From NCBI GenBank assembly GCA_948684385.1, contig CAPQCU010000015.1, positions 1 to 44,120 on the forward strand: a DNA stretch of 44,120 nucleotides, given 5' to 3'. Below the pieces are notes generated by a model. It was not told the DNA's origin, did no database searches, and was given only the letters and a program-made list of their open reading frames with translations. Shown one piece after another: positions 23,097-31,900 of the stretch (position 1 is its first letter; the number at the start of each line of letters is the position of its first letter). The stretch comes from an uncultured bacterium (GTDB taxonomy: Bacteria > Cyanobacteriota > Vampirovibrionia > Gastranaerophilales > Gastranaerophilaceae). Position numbers and translations under genes: made by a program.

Positions 23097-24416
23097 ATGA
23101 TTAAAAAATTTTACGCTCGAGATATATTAAACATTGCACTTCCGATAATTATGGGGAATCTCGGTTTTATTCTAATCGGGGTTGGTGATGTAATTGTTGC
23201 AGGAAGACATTCTACGGATACACTTGCAGCTGTAAGCCTTGCTACTGCAATTATTAACTGTATTATGATGTTTGGAATAGGGATTTTAGTAAGCATATCC
23301 CCAATTCTTTCAAACTACAGAGGGGAAGGTAATCAGGCAGAAAAATATTTTTATCCGTCTTTGAAGTCTGCTGCGTGGCTTTCGCTCATTGCATCACTGG
23401 CTATTGTCGCATTTATACCGATAATCAGCAGGCTCGGGTTTGAACCTAAACTCGTTCCTTTAATAAAATCTTATTTCTGGATTACGGCGTTTTCAACTTT
23501 TGGTGCTTACTTACATTGCATGGCAAAAGAGTATTTGCAGGCGTTTGAAATTGTTTTGTTCCCTAATATTTTAACTGTTGTATGCATTTTCATAAATGTG
23601 GGTTTGAACTTCCTTCTTGCATTTGGTTACGGGCCAATTCCGGAAATGGGTACTGCAGGGCTTGCTATTGCAAGTTTGATTACAAGGTATTTTATGGGAA
23701 TTGTTTTATTCTTTTACTGCTTTAAGAAGGTTAAAATTCAGCACTACAAAGCAAAAGGATTTTACCGTGATATGCTGAAAGTAGGGCTTCCGACTTCTCT
23801 TGCAATTATGATTGAGTTTATCGGATTTAATGCAATAACTGTAATTCTGGGCAGAATTTCAGGAATTTATGCTGCTGCGCAAAACATTGTTTGTACGATA
23901 ACAAGCGTATTCTTTATGGTTCCGCTCGCGATTGGAAATGCAACTGCGGTAAAAGTCGGTTTTGCAAATGGTGCGAAGTACTTTAAATCTTTAAAAAGTT
24001 ATGCGTATACAGGAATTTTGATGTCAGTAATTTTTATGGGCTGTTCTGCAATTTTCGTGGGTACTTTTCCGAGATTTATTGTAAACTTGTTTACTAAAGA
24101 CTTAGAGCTTGTTAAAACGTGTATACCGGTGGTTCACATGTTATGTATTTTCCAGGTGTTTGACGGAATGCAGGCTGCTCTTGCAGGGATATTTAAAGGG
24201 CTTAAACAAACAAATGTCGTAATGATGTCGAATTTTATTGCATTCTGGGTGATTTCACTACCTCTGGGGTGTTTTTTAGGCTTAAAATTAAAACTAAATC
24301 TTCTCGGGTTCTGGTATAGTATGGCGGTATCGATTATTATTTTGTGTACAATTATGTTTGTTACTATGCTTCGCAAGTTTAAGAAAATGGAGGTTTCATG
24401 CCGCACTTCTTTATAG
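23097..24416 (+). CDS. MATE-family multidrug/metabolite exporter
   Basis: This 439-aa protein has twelve predicted membrane segments and two similar halves, as in MATE (NorM/DinF) antiporters that expel cationic or other compounds using Na+ or H+. Family features include ILNIALPIIMGNLGFILIGVGDVIVAG in helix 1, the GIGILVSISPILSNYRGEGN loop, and LPTSLAIMIEFIGFNAITVILG opening the second half. The substrate is unknown. There is no clear Shine-Dalgarno sequence; A/T boxes (TAAAAT, TAGTAA) lie within 15 bases of the ATG. It is first in an overlapping cluster with rsmE and cca. Confidence 0.9.
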   Translation: MIKKFYARDILNIALPIIMGNLGFILIGVGDVIVAGRHSTDTLAAVSLATAIINCIMMFGIGILVSISPILSNYRGEGNQAEKYFYPSLKSAAWLSLIASLAIVAFIPIISRLGFEPKLVPLIKSYFWITAFSTFGAYLHCMAKEYLQAFEIVLFPNILTVVCIFINVGLNFLLAFGYGPIPEMGTAGLAIASLITRYFMGIVLFFYCFKKVKIQHYKAKGFYRDMLKVGLPTSLAIMIEFIGFNAITVILGRISGIYAAAQNIVCTITSVFFMVPLAIGNATAVKVGFANGAKYFKSLKSYAYTGILMSVIFMGCSAIFVGTFPRFIVNLFTKDLELVKTCIPVVHMLCIFQVFDGMQAALAGIFKGLKQTNVVMMSNFIAFWVISLPLGCFLGLKLKLNLLGFWYSMAVSIIILCTIMFVTMLRKFKKMEVSCRTSL

Positions 24417-25117
24417 GGGATGATTTAATCAATCCACCGGAAATAATTATTAGCAATGCCGATAACTACAAACACATTGCGCGTTCTCTTAGAGCAAGGG
24501 TTGGAGAAAAATTGCTTTTGATTGATGATAAACAAATCCAGTATGAAACTGTTATAACAGAGATTAATTCTAAAGAAATTAAGTGCGAAATCAAGAAATC
24601 TTATCCTTCAAAACGTGATTTGGATTTTGATTTGTACCTTGCGCAAAGCCCTTTGAGAAGTGATGCACAGCTTACGGTTATGGAAAAAGCAACAGAGCTG
24701 GGTGTAAGAGCAGTGTTTCCTGTTATTACTGATAATTGTGCTTTGAAAGTTGATAAACACGAAAAGTGGCAGCGGGTTATGTATGAGGCTTCAAAACAAT
24801 GTGAAAGAGCAAAAATACCAACCTGTTATCCGGTTACAACTCTGGAAAATGTTTTGAAACAGGATTTTGACTGCGTAATTGTTTTTGCGGAACGTTCAAC
24901 AGAGAGGAGTTTGAAAACTTTTTTGAGAGAAAATCCGATTAAAAAAGGAGATAAAGTACTTGTAATCATCGGGCCGGAAGGCGGTTTTTCGGAACGCGAA
25001 TTTGAGTTTTTTAGAGCAAAAGGGTTACCGCTTATAACTTTGGGGGATTTGATTTTGAAAGCAGAAACGGCAGTAATTGTGGGGCTGGGAGATATTGCTT
25101 ATGAGTATCAGGAATGA
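24398..25117 (+). CDS. rsmE: 16S rRNA (uracil1498-N3)-methyltransferase RsmE
   Basis: RsmE methylates U1498 of 16S rRNA at the decoding site using S-adenosylmethionine. This 239-aa SPOUT protein has the N-terminal PUA-like part (HIARSLRARVGEKLLLID), the segment VMEKATELGVRAVFPV, SKQCERAKIP, and the knotted cofactor loops VIIGPEGGFSEREFE and ITLGDLILKAETAVIVGL. GGAGG precedes the ATG. It overlaps the MATE gene by 19 bp and the next gene by 17 bp. Confidence 0.95.
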   Translation: MPHFFIGDDLINPPEIIISNADNYKHIARSLRARVGEKLLLIDDKQIQYETVITEINSKEIKCEIKKSYPSKRDLDFDLYLAQSPLRSDAQLTVMEKATELGVRAVFPVITDNCALKVDKHEKWQRVMYEASKQCERAKIPTCYPVTTLENVLKQDFDCVIVFAERSTERSLKTFLRENPIKKGDKVLVIIGPEGGFSEREFEFFRAKGLPLITLGDLILKAETAVIVGLGDIAYEYQE

Positions 25118-26462
25118 TTTTGTACTTTCTCAAATTGACGAAGGATATCTCGTTGGAGGAACTGTAAGAGATTTTTTGCTTGGAAAATCTTCTTGTGACA
25201 GAGATATTGCTATTAAAGGCGCTGAACAGTTTGCACAGGGAATGGCTAAACAATTTGACGGAACTTTTATTGTGCTGGATGAGCTTAACCATATTTACCG
25301 CGTTGTTTTGAAAGACAAGGTGAATTATCTTGATATATCCGAGCTTCAAGGTGAAACAATTGAAGAAGACCTCTTAAGGCGTGATTTTACGATTAATGCG
25401 ATTGCTTATGATTTAAAAGAAAACAAGTTCATTGATGTAACAGGTGGAATAGATGATTTGAAACAAGGAGTTTTGCGCCATATAAAGGATGAAAACTTCG
25501 CGGACGACCCTTTGCGTGTACTGAGAGCGTTTAGATTTGCAGCAGTAACAGGTTTTGAAATGACTGCTGAGCTTAAAACAGCTTTGCGCAAATATTTGCC
25601 TCTGGCTTTAAACCCGGCTCCTGAGCGTATTCATTATGAGCTGATGAAGTTATTTGGCGGAGTTCAAACGGCAAAAACATTGCTCTTAATGGATGAGTTT
25701 GGATTTTTAGAGCAAATATTTCCATGCGTAAAAGAAATGAAAAAAGTACCGCCAAACTCTCATCATCATTTAGATTTGTTCCACCATGTTGTTGAGACTG
25801 TGAGGCAAGTTGAAATCGCGTACAAAGACGCGCCTATTGAGGTAAAAGAGCATCTTGATAAAGTTGATTTCGGCGGGTTTCCGAGGATTAATCAATTGAA
25901 GCTTGCCGGTTTTTTGCATGATATAGGAAAGTTTTCTACATGGACCGTGGAGCAAACCGGACGTCATAGATTTATAAAACACGACGATGTGGGTTCAAAA
26001 ATGGTTGTTCCGTTTCTGAAGCAATGGAAGTTTTCTAAAAAACAAATTGAATATATTTCAACGATGATTAAATATCACATTTACCCCTCAAATGTAATAA
26101 TTGCGCCGGATTTAAATGAGAAAGTTATGATGCGTTATGTTCGTAAAATGGAAGATAATGTCGTTGATAACATTATTCTTGCCCGTGCTGACAGGCTTTC
26201 GGCAAGAGGTATTGACGTAACTGAAGAAATGGTAAAAAATAATCTGGATGGGCTGGATAAGCTATTGAATTTTTATTTGAGTAAACGTGAAACTCTCGAA
26301 CCGATTCCAAAACTTTTGGACGGTAAAGAAATCATGGAGCTTAAAGGACTTAAACCTTCTCCCAAGTTGGGTGAAATTATAAAAGCTCTTCACGAGTCTC
26401 AGCTTAATGGTGATATATTGACAAAAGACGAAGCTGTAGAGTTTGTAAAAATGTACGAATAA
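25101..26462 (+). CDS. cca: CCA tRNA nucleotidyltransferase / poly(A) polymerase family protein with HD domain
   Basis: This class II enzyme of the tRNA CCA-adding/poly(A) polymerase family is 453 aa from the ATG at 25101. The head domain has YLVGGTVRDFLLG and DRDIAI (the two catalytic Asp), then RRDFTINAIAY and DDPLRVLRAFRFAA for nucleotide recognition. An HD domain follows (SHHHLDLFHHVVETV, LHDIGK), with a role in 2',3'-phosphate hydrolysis in relatives. In some lineages such proteins split A- and CC-adding tasks, so the exact specificity is open. The start overlaps rsmE, with GGGAG nearby. Confidence 0.92.
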   Translation: MSIRNDFVLSQIDEGYLVGGTVRDFLLGKSSCDRDIAIKGAEQFAQGMAKQFDGTFIVLDELNHIYRVVLKDKVNYLDISELQGETIEEDLLRRDFTINAIAYDLKENKFIDVTGGIDDLKQGVLRHIKDENFADDPLRVLRAFRFAAVTGFEMTAELKTALRKYLPLALNPAPERIHYELMKLFGGVQTAKTLLLMDEFGFLEQIFPCVKEMKKVPPNSHHHLDLFHHVVETVRQVEIAYKDAPIEVKEHLDKVDFGGFPRINQLKLAGFLHDIGKFSTWTVEQTGRHRFIKHDDVGSKMVVPFLKQWKFSKKQIEYISTMIKYHIYPSNVIIAPDLNEKVMMRYVRKMEDNVVDNIILARADRLSARGIDVTEEMVKNNLDGLDKLLNFYLSKRETLEPIPKLLDGKEIMELKGLKPSPKLGEIIKALHESQLNGDILTKDEAVEFVKMYE

Positions 26463-26496
26463 AAAAAGACCTCCTGTTCAGGAGGTCTTTTTTTAT
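26463..26496. terminator. Bidirectional terminator between cca and rpsP
   Basis: AAAAAGACCTCCTG and CAGGAGGTCTTTTTTT form a long perfect stem with a two-base loop. It serves both convergent genes. Confidence 0.93.
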
Positions 26497-26507
26497 TAAA
26501 AATATTC

Positions 26508-26888
26508 TTAAGCTTCAACGGTTTCTTCAGCCGGAGCCGCAGCTTCTTCGGCAGCTTTAGCTGCTTCTTCTGCTTTTCTTGCTTCTTCTTCAGCTTTTTT
26601 AGCCTGAGCTTTTTTAGAAAGTTTAACAACTTCTGATTTTTTGTAGTTAAGAGTTCCGTCTTCGTTGCAGTTAGCGATTAAGTACTTAACTGTATCTGTA
26701 GGCTGAGCACCTTTAGAAATCCAGGCTACTGCAGATTCTTTATTAAGTTTCATTTCTTTTGTTTTAGGGTTGTAGTAACCTAATTCTTCAATAGGTCTGC
26801 CTTCACGTTTTGTAGTTGAGTTAATAACGATAACTCTGTATGTTGGAGCTTTTTTAGCGCCTAATCTTTTTAATCTGATTTTTAACAT
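26508..26888 (-). CDS. rpsP: 30S ribosomal protein bS16
   Basis: This small-subunit protein is needed for 16S folding. The first ~80 residues match bS16 (KIRLKRLGAKKAPTYRVIV, then REGRPIEELGYYNP, and WISKGAQPTDTVKYL). The C-terminus is extended by ~45 residues of a Lys/Glu/Ala helix (KAEEEARKAEEAAKAAEEAA), making 126 aa against the usual 80-100; such tails occur in several phyla. AAGGAAAA precedes the ATG. No rimM or trmD lies next to it, unlike the common operon. Confidence 0.95.
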   Translation of the reverse strand: MLKIRLKRLGAKKAPTYRVIVINSTTKREGRPIEELGYYNPKTKEMKLNKESAVAWISKGAQPTDTVKYLIANCNEDGTLNYKKSEVVKLSKKAQAKKAEEEARKAEEAAKAAEEAAAPAEETVEA

Positions 26889-26991
26889 TCTTTTTTCCTT
26901 CTTTTATTTTACTTATTTATGAAGTAAATCGCCCTTGACGTTGGCTTTTACTTCTGCCGCCTTGAATACAGGTTAAAAGAGGATACCTGTA
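26889..26991 (-). promoter_or_regulatory. Structured leader of rpsP
   Basis: TTGATT (27022-27027), 17 bp and TTATCT (26999-27004) form a promoter starting near 26991. The ~100-nt leader could form two hairpins: ACAGGT with ACCTGT (26968-26990), and GAAGTAAA with TTTACTTC (26921-26954). It may be an autoregulatory ribosomal-protein leader. No known class is recognised. Confidence 0.35.
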
Positions 26992-27044
26992 CAAGAATAG
27001 ATAAACATAAAAATAAAGTTTAATCAAGCGTTTATTAAAAAAGG

Positions 27045-27689
27045 TTAAATATTGAAGCTTTTTCTGGAGCCTTCTTCGTGATATAAACCGCCGCCGCAAA
27101 TTGTTTCAATAACTTTCAAAACAAATTCTCTTGAAGCGTCAGCTGAGTTTAAAAAGAACTCTCTGTTTGCTAAGTGTCTGATTTTAAAAATTGAGTTTTG
27201 AGCTTTATCAGCCGGAACAAAAAGCGACGCAACTTCTTTATCAAGAAGCACCTGCATCATATCGTTTCTTGATGTGATACCTTCCATAAGCTCGTTATAG
27301 TTTCCGTTTATAGCCATAATTCTGCCGGAAAACATCGGTGCTGCGCCATCTCTAAAGAGAGCTTGCGGCTCATAATTGCACCTTGTAGTAAGGCTGATTG
27401 TATGCCAGAGAATGTTAATTATGACAACGGTTTTATCTTTGTCGTGCTCTACATAAATATTTTCGGTGGTAACTCCTCTTGCTGCAAAAGACTGTTTAAG
27501 AGAATCCGCAGTTGCTTTAAGATTATCTATCATCTCAGCAAAAATTTCTGTTGTGTTAATTGTTGCATGCTGATAGTCCAGAAATTGTTTGTACATGTGC
27601 GTAGACACAAGCCCGATGCGTTCCTGGATTAGTGTGGATTTTCTGAAGGAAGTTTCCATATTATTGAAATTTTCGTAGCCTTTACTCAA
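27045..27689 (-). CDS. Hypothetical soluble protein
   Basis: This 214-aa protein is not recognised. It begins with helices (residues ~10-75), then a strand-rich centre with VVIINILWHTISL, and ends with a Gly-rich segment (ETICGGGLYHEEG). There is no signal peptide and no catalytic motif I can name. The start is TTG, supported by AAGGAGG ten bases before it; the first downstream Met (METSFRK) is the alternative. A TTGACA, 17 bp, TTATAT promoter ends exactly at that ribosome site. It is divergent from the 28-aa gene. Confidence 0.7.
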   Translation of the reverse strand: MSKGYENFNNMETSFRKSTLIQERIGLVSTHMYKQFLDYQHATINTTEIFAEMIDNLKATADSLKQSFAARGVTTENIYVEHDKDKTVVIINILWHTISLTTRCNYEPQALFRDGAAPMFSGRIMAINGNYNELMEGITSRNDMMQVLLDKEVASLFVPADKAQNSIFKIRHLANREFFLNSADASREFVLKVIETICGGGLYHEEGSRKSFNI

Positions 27690-27706
27690 AATTATAAAGC
27701 CTCCTT

Positions 27707-27735
27707 ATATAATTGTACACTCAAAAGTATGTCAA
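27707..27735 (-). promoter_or_regulatory. Promoter before the 214-aa gene
   Basis: A perfect TTGACA (27730-27735), 17 bp and TTATAT (27707-27712) lie on the minus strand. The AAGGAGG directly downstream would fall at or just before the predicted transcript start, which is odd; a start a few bases earlier would include it. Confidence 0.55.
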
Positions 27736-27756
27736 AGTAAACAATTATATGTGAAC

Positions 27757-27809
27757 TTTTGTAAATATTTTACAAAAAAGTGTTATTAGATTTGAAAAAT
27801 GTGGAATAG
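27757..27809 (+). promoter_or_regulatory. 21-bp palindrome plus alternative promoter-like boxes before the 28-aa gene
   Basis: TTTTGTAAA, a TAT centre and TTTACAAAA (27757-27777) form a perfect inverted repeat with nine-base arms. AAAAAGTGTTAT follows, then 16-17 bp and (TGT)GGAATA. The same series occurs at 20387-20435. Confidence 0.5.
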
Positions 27810-27833
27810 AAAAAGTATAAGGAGGATTTAGTT

Positions 27834-27920
27834 ATGGAAATCTTTAATTTAATACTATTTGGCGGAATTTTTTATCTTGCATTAATCGGAATCCCGACAC
27901 TTTGCGAACGCCGTAAATAA
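27834..27920 (+). CDS. 28-aa hydrophobic micro-protein
   Basis: ATG at 27834 opens a 28-codon frame: one membrane-spanning helix (IFNLILFGGIFYLALIGIPT) followed by the basic tail LCERRK. A textbook AAGGAGG lies eight bases before the ATG, and an unusual promoter block with a 21-bp palindrome lies upstream, so translation is likely even though the frame is very short. Such small membrane proteins often modulate a larger membrane complex; no partner is evident. It stands alone between the divergent 214-aa gene and the convergent triple-repeat gene. Confidence 0.6.
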   Translation: MEIFNLILFGGIFYLALIGIPTLCERRK

Positions 27921-27924
27921 AAAT

Positions 27925-28929
27925 CTATTCAATCATTATGCTTCTTGTGCCTTTTGGTACAATAACTGCAAAACCGAGGCGGTCTTTTTTGACTTCAAAG
28001 CCTTTCGGCAGCGTGCGTGTGCCTGTTTCTAAACCGAGCACATCGCTTGTGATGTAATAATCACCGCGCTTGTCTTTTGCAATTGCAGTGCCTTCAGGCA
28101 TTTGACCGGTTCTGTTAATTTCGTTTATCTGCTCATCAGTTAATATTTTTGTCAGAGCTTCTCCTGTGCTGATATCTTTTTTATTTTCAGTTTCCGGTGA
28201 TTTTTTATTGCGCAGAAATATTGATTTCTGATTCATTGGCACAATTTTTATAAATCCCATTATATTTTTGCGAATTTCATATCCTTCCGGCAGCTCTCTT
28301 GTTCCGGTTGTAAGTCCTGTTACATTGGTTTCCAAATCATATTCGCCGTTTTCTTTTTTTACTATAATTGTACCTTCCGGAACGACCCTTTCTTTATTAA
28401 TTATTTCCACTTGCTCGTCGCTTAAAAGTCCGGTTGCAGCTTCTATAAAGTCAACTTTAGAGCTACTTTTGGCTTCTTCTTTGTTTGTTTTTCCCAAAAA
28501 GATACCCTTTGTTCCGTTTTCTACAATTTGTACAAATCCAAATATATCTTTTTTGACTGTGAAGCCTTCTGGAAGGGTAGTTGTACCGCTTTCTGTACCG
28601 CTGATGTTGTTTACAAGCTCATAGTGCCACCCTCCGGTTTCGACTTCACGGCTTTTAGTGTTTCCTTCGGAATCTGTATAATATTCTGTTTTTGTCTCAT
28701 TAATTTTTTTGAAAACAGTATTTTTAGGAGCCTGCCTTGTCTCGTTGATTTTTGCAATATCTTTGTCACTTAGTCTGCCGGTAGCTGTTGCAAACCAGCT
28801 AACTTCGTGCGAGTACTCTCTGTTATCAAATGTGCATGAAGTTGTTATCGGAGCGCTCATTGCAAGGCTAGCAGCTGCAACCGGTAAAATACGCTTAGGT
28901 GTGAAAAAGCTTATCGGCCTGATGTTCAT
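27925..28929 (-). CDS. Putative exported protein with three ~75-95-residue repeats
   Basis: This 334-aa protein is not recognised. A basic then hydrophobic N-terminus (KRILPVAAASLAMSAP, ending near Cys32) looks like a signal or anchor, though the lipobox is poor. It is followed by three copies of one module (about residues 48-145, 164-239 and 258-333). Each copy has L-(S/T)-D-x-x-(I/V)-x-x-I-N, then P-x-x-T-x-x-x-K, then G-T-x-x-L-P-(E/K)-G-(F/Y)-x-(V/I)-(K/R)-K-x-x-x-G-F-x-x-I-V. AAGGAG precedes the ATG. The gene follows the zinc-ribbon gene by 18 bp, so they are probably one transcript. Confidence 0.75.
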   Translation of the reverse strand: MNIRPISFFTPKRILPVAAASLAMSAPITTSCTFDNREYSHEVSWFATATGRLSDKDIAKINETRQAPKNTVFKKINETKTEYYTDSEGNTKSREVETGGWHYELVNNISGTESGTTTLPEGFTVKKDIFGFVQIVENGTKGIFLGKTNKEEAKSSSKVDFIEAATGLLSDEQVEIINKERVVPEGTIIVKKENGEYDLETNVTGLTTGTRELPEGYEIRKNIMGFIKIVPMNQKSIFLRNKKSPETENKKDISTGEALTKILTDEQINEINRTGQMPEGTAIAKDKRGDYYITSDVLGLETGTRTLPKGFEVKKDRLGFAVIVPKGTRSIMIE

Positions 28930-28947
28930 TGAAATGCTCCTTTTTTG

Positions 28948-31900
28948 TTACATAAGTCTTGCAAGGCAGCCGTTTACAGCTGAGTTAAGCTTCTGCTCTT
29001 CTGATTCTATATCGATAGAGTCGATTTCGTCTGCTTTAACAACTTCTATAAACAGTTTTTCAAACAGTACATACAAAATTTTTGCCTGATTATTGTACTG
29101 TTGAAGAAGTGCAAGAGTGTCATTTATGATTTGAAGAGCTTCGTCAAATCTATCATCTTTAATATAAAGCTTTGCAATAAAGTATTTTGCAAGCACAAGA
29201 ATGTTGAAAATTGCAGAATTTTGGGCTTTTTCCAAAACATCGTTATAAATAATTTCGGCTTTTTTAATAATTCCCATATTCGCGTAAGAGTGTGCTATTA
29301 ATAAATCGCAAAACATTTCCAATTGGGTTTGGTGTATGTCGGAAGCCAGAAGCTTTGCCTGATATACATTTTGCGCAAAAATTTTGTAGTTGTCTTTGTG
29401 CTGTGAAAATTCCTGCATAATAAGATAAATGACTTTTGCAAAAGCAGAAGCTCCTTCTACGTTTGAAGGTGAGTACTCTTTGCCGTTAAGAAAATCTCTT
29501 AGAGCAAGGATACAGGTTTTGTCCGGAAGCTCGGTGTCAAGCGCTTCTTTTATTGCGTTAAAGAAGTCGTCTAAGCCGTCGTCCATAAGGAAAAGTTTTG
29601 CAAAGCCAGCCAGACGGAATGTTTCCAGCATGTGCTCAACAAAAAATCCTGTTGAAAAGCTTGCCGGTTTAATTTTCTCAATCACAGCAGGCTGAATAAT
29701 TCCTAACAAGTCTTTTGCAACTTCAACACACTGGGTAAAATCGCCTATGTTAAACAAAATTTCGATGTTAACCAGTGATAACAGAAGAAATTTCGTATTT
29801 ATGCTGCCTTCTATCATTAAGGTTGGGTTAGGCATTCTTGATAAAATGTTGTGAAGCAATGTAAGCGCATCTGTGTAGTTTGCAGAAATCAAAGCGCCCT
29901 GAAGCATTAAGTTTGAGAGCTTGACTGTTCTCTCGTTATCATCATTGTTAATAGCATCAATAAGAAGAATATTTTCGATTTCATAAATCTTTTCAGGTGA
30001 ATAATTATAAAGACTCATCAAAATATTTTCGTAAACTTCTTTTTTGTTATTCTCAATATCTTCCTGCGGAATGTTGTTTTCTATATGTTCAATCAACGAT
30101 AGAAAACCTAAACAGTTCTTAAGATACGCGTCATAATCACCGGCAGCCATTGCAAACTGAGAGTTTTTCCAGAGTAGAAGGTATTCTTCTTTGAACAAAG
30201 AAAGCTTGCCCATAATAAGCAAAGTAGAAGTATTATCTAATCCTTTTCCAATGTTTGCAAGAATATTTTTTGATAAAAACTCATTGACCTGAGGTTTAAT
30301 TGCCTCTTGAATAACCGGTTTAATAAGGTTAAAGTTGTTGATATGTAAAACATTGTCTTTTGCATACGCAAATCCTGATTTGACAAGTGTTTTAACGGCA
30401 TTTTCAACATCCTTTATTCCAAGCTTGATTAGAAGATTGAAATCCAGCCTTGCTCCTAAATAAGTTGAATACGCAAGTATCATTGAAGCATCCATGTTTT
30501 TGCTCAAATGCTTGAGTCTGGATTTTAGTAAAGCCTGCAGGGTAGAAGGGAGTACAACTGCGCCGTTTCCTTTTATTAAAAGCCTGTTTTCAAAGTTTAT
30601 CAGAACATTTTTTTCTTCAAGATGTTTTAGTGCGTGTTCAAAGTAGAGAGCTGAGCCGTCAAAATTTTCTTTTATTTTTTCAAAGTAGAAGGAGTTTATA
30701 AAATCGGAAGCTTCCTCTTTAATGTTTCCAAGAATTAGTTCCATGCCGGATTTTTGTAAGGTATATTCTGTATAAAGAGGGGTTCTTAAAAGCCCTTTAA
30801 TCCTGGAATGCAGAGATGTTTCATTGTCTGTAATAAATACGAATTGAGCGTTTATATTTTTGAACCTGTCAAAATATAGTTCTAAAGCCTGAATAGAAGT
30901 GTCATCAATATTTTCAAAACCTTCAATGATTACGGCGCAATTTTTCAGTGCGGCAAGAAAAGAGCTAAAATCTTCCATGTACGCAAATCTCGCGTCCTCA
31001 GGAGAAGATGCTTTTCTTGGTTTAGAGTTGATTAAATCAATAATTGCAGAAAATTTTTTGATATTAAAATCAGGAGGTATTAAATCTTTGTGGATTGAAA
31101 GCTTATGAAAATCCTTAAACAGCTCTTCTAAAACTCCCCATGGCTTGTAATTCATTTCCTCTGTGCATACAGCGCGTATGACTTTTAATCCTTTTGATTC
31201 AAAATAATCAACTAAATCAGAAGTTTTTATTTCCAGATTTTTTTCCGAACGAATTGATATGATTTTATTAGGCTCAAACTTATCTAAAAATGAAGCTGTG
31301 CTGATTTTTTCAAACTTACATTTTGCATTGATATCAAAGACTTTGAAGCTGTAAATGTCATCAGCTTCATTAGTTTGTGGTTTTACAATTTCTTTTTTAC
31401 TGACTTCAATTTTTACGTCGGAAGTTTTTTCAGCAGGCGGTATGACATAAGAAGAAAGTAAAATCTCATAGTACATCAGAGTTTGTCCGGATTGTTCTAC
31501 AGAATAAAGCGAGTCAGTTTTGTAGTCTTTGCTTACGCAGTCACAAACGTACTGGTCAAGTACAACTTGCATACCTTTGATGTATTTTTTTACTTCTTTT
31601 TTAACGGTTAAAAGTTTTATGCTGTTATCGACAGTAATTTTATCGAGCAGGTTTTCAGAGCTTTTTTTGACAATGCTTATGTTTAAATTTAAAGGTATCG
31701 CAAGCTCTTCAATTGTTTTTACGTTTAAATCAGAAAACGCGTTTGCGATTTTTATAGCAAGCCTAACGGCTTTGTTAGCAGAAGTCGGGAAAGAAAGTTC
31801 TTTGTTCATATTTACGACAAAAGTGTCGTTATATGTGATTATTTTGCCTTCAAGCCCGGAGAATTGTGCAGTTAAAAGGTTTCTAAGCTTAAAAAAGAAT

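Noticed and set aside
28709..29089. 126-codon plus-strand frame spanning two minus-strand genes
   Set aside because: Antisense to the triple-repeat and zinc-ribbon genes, with low-complexity Ser/Ile content and no ribosome site.
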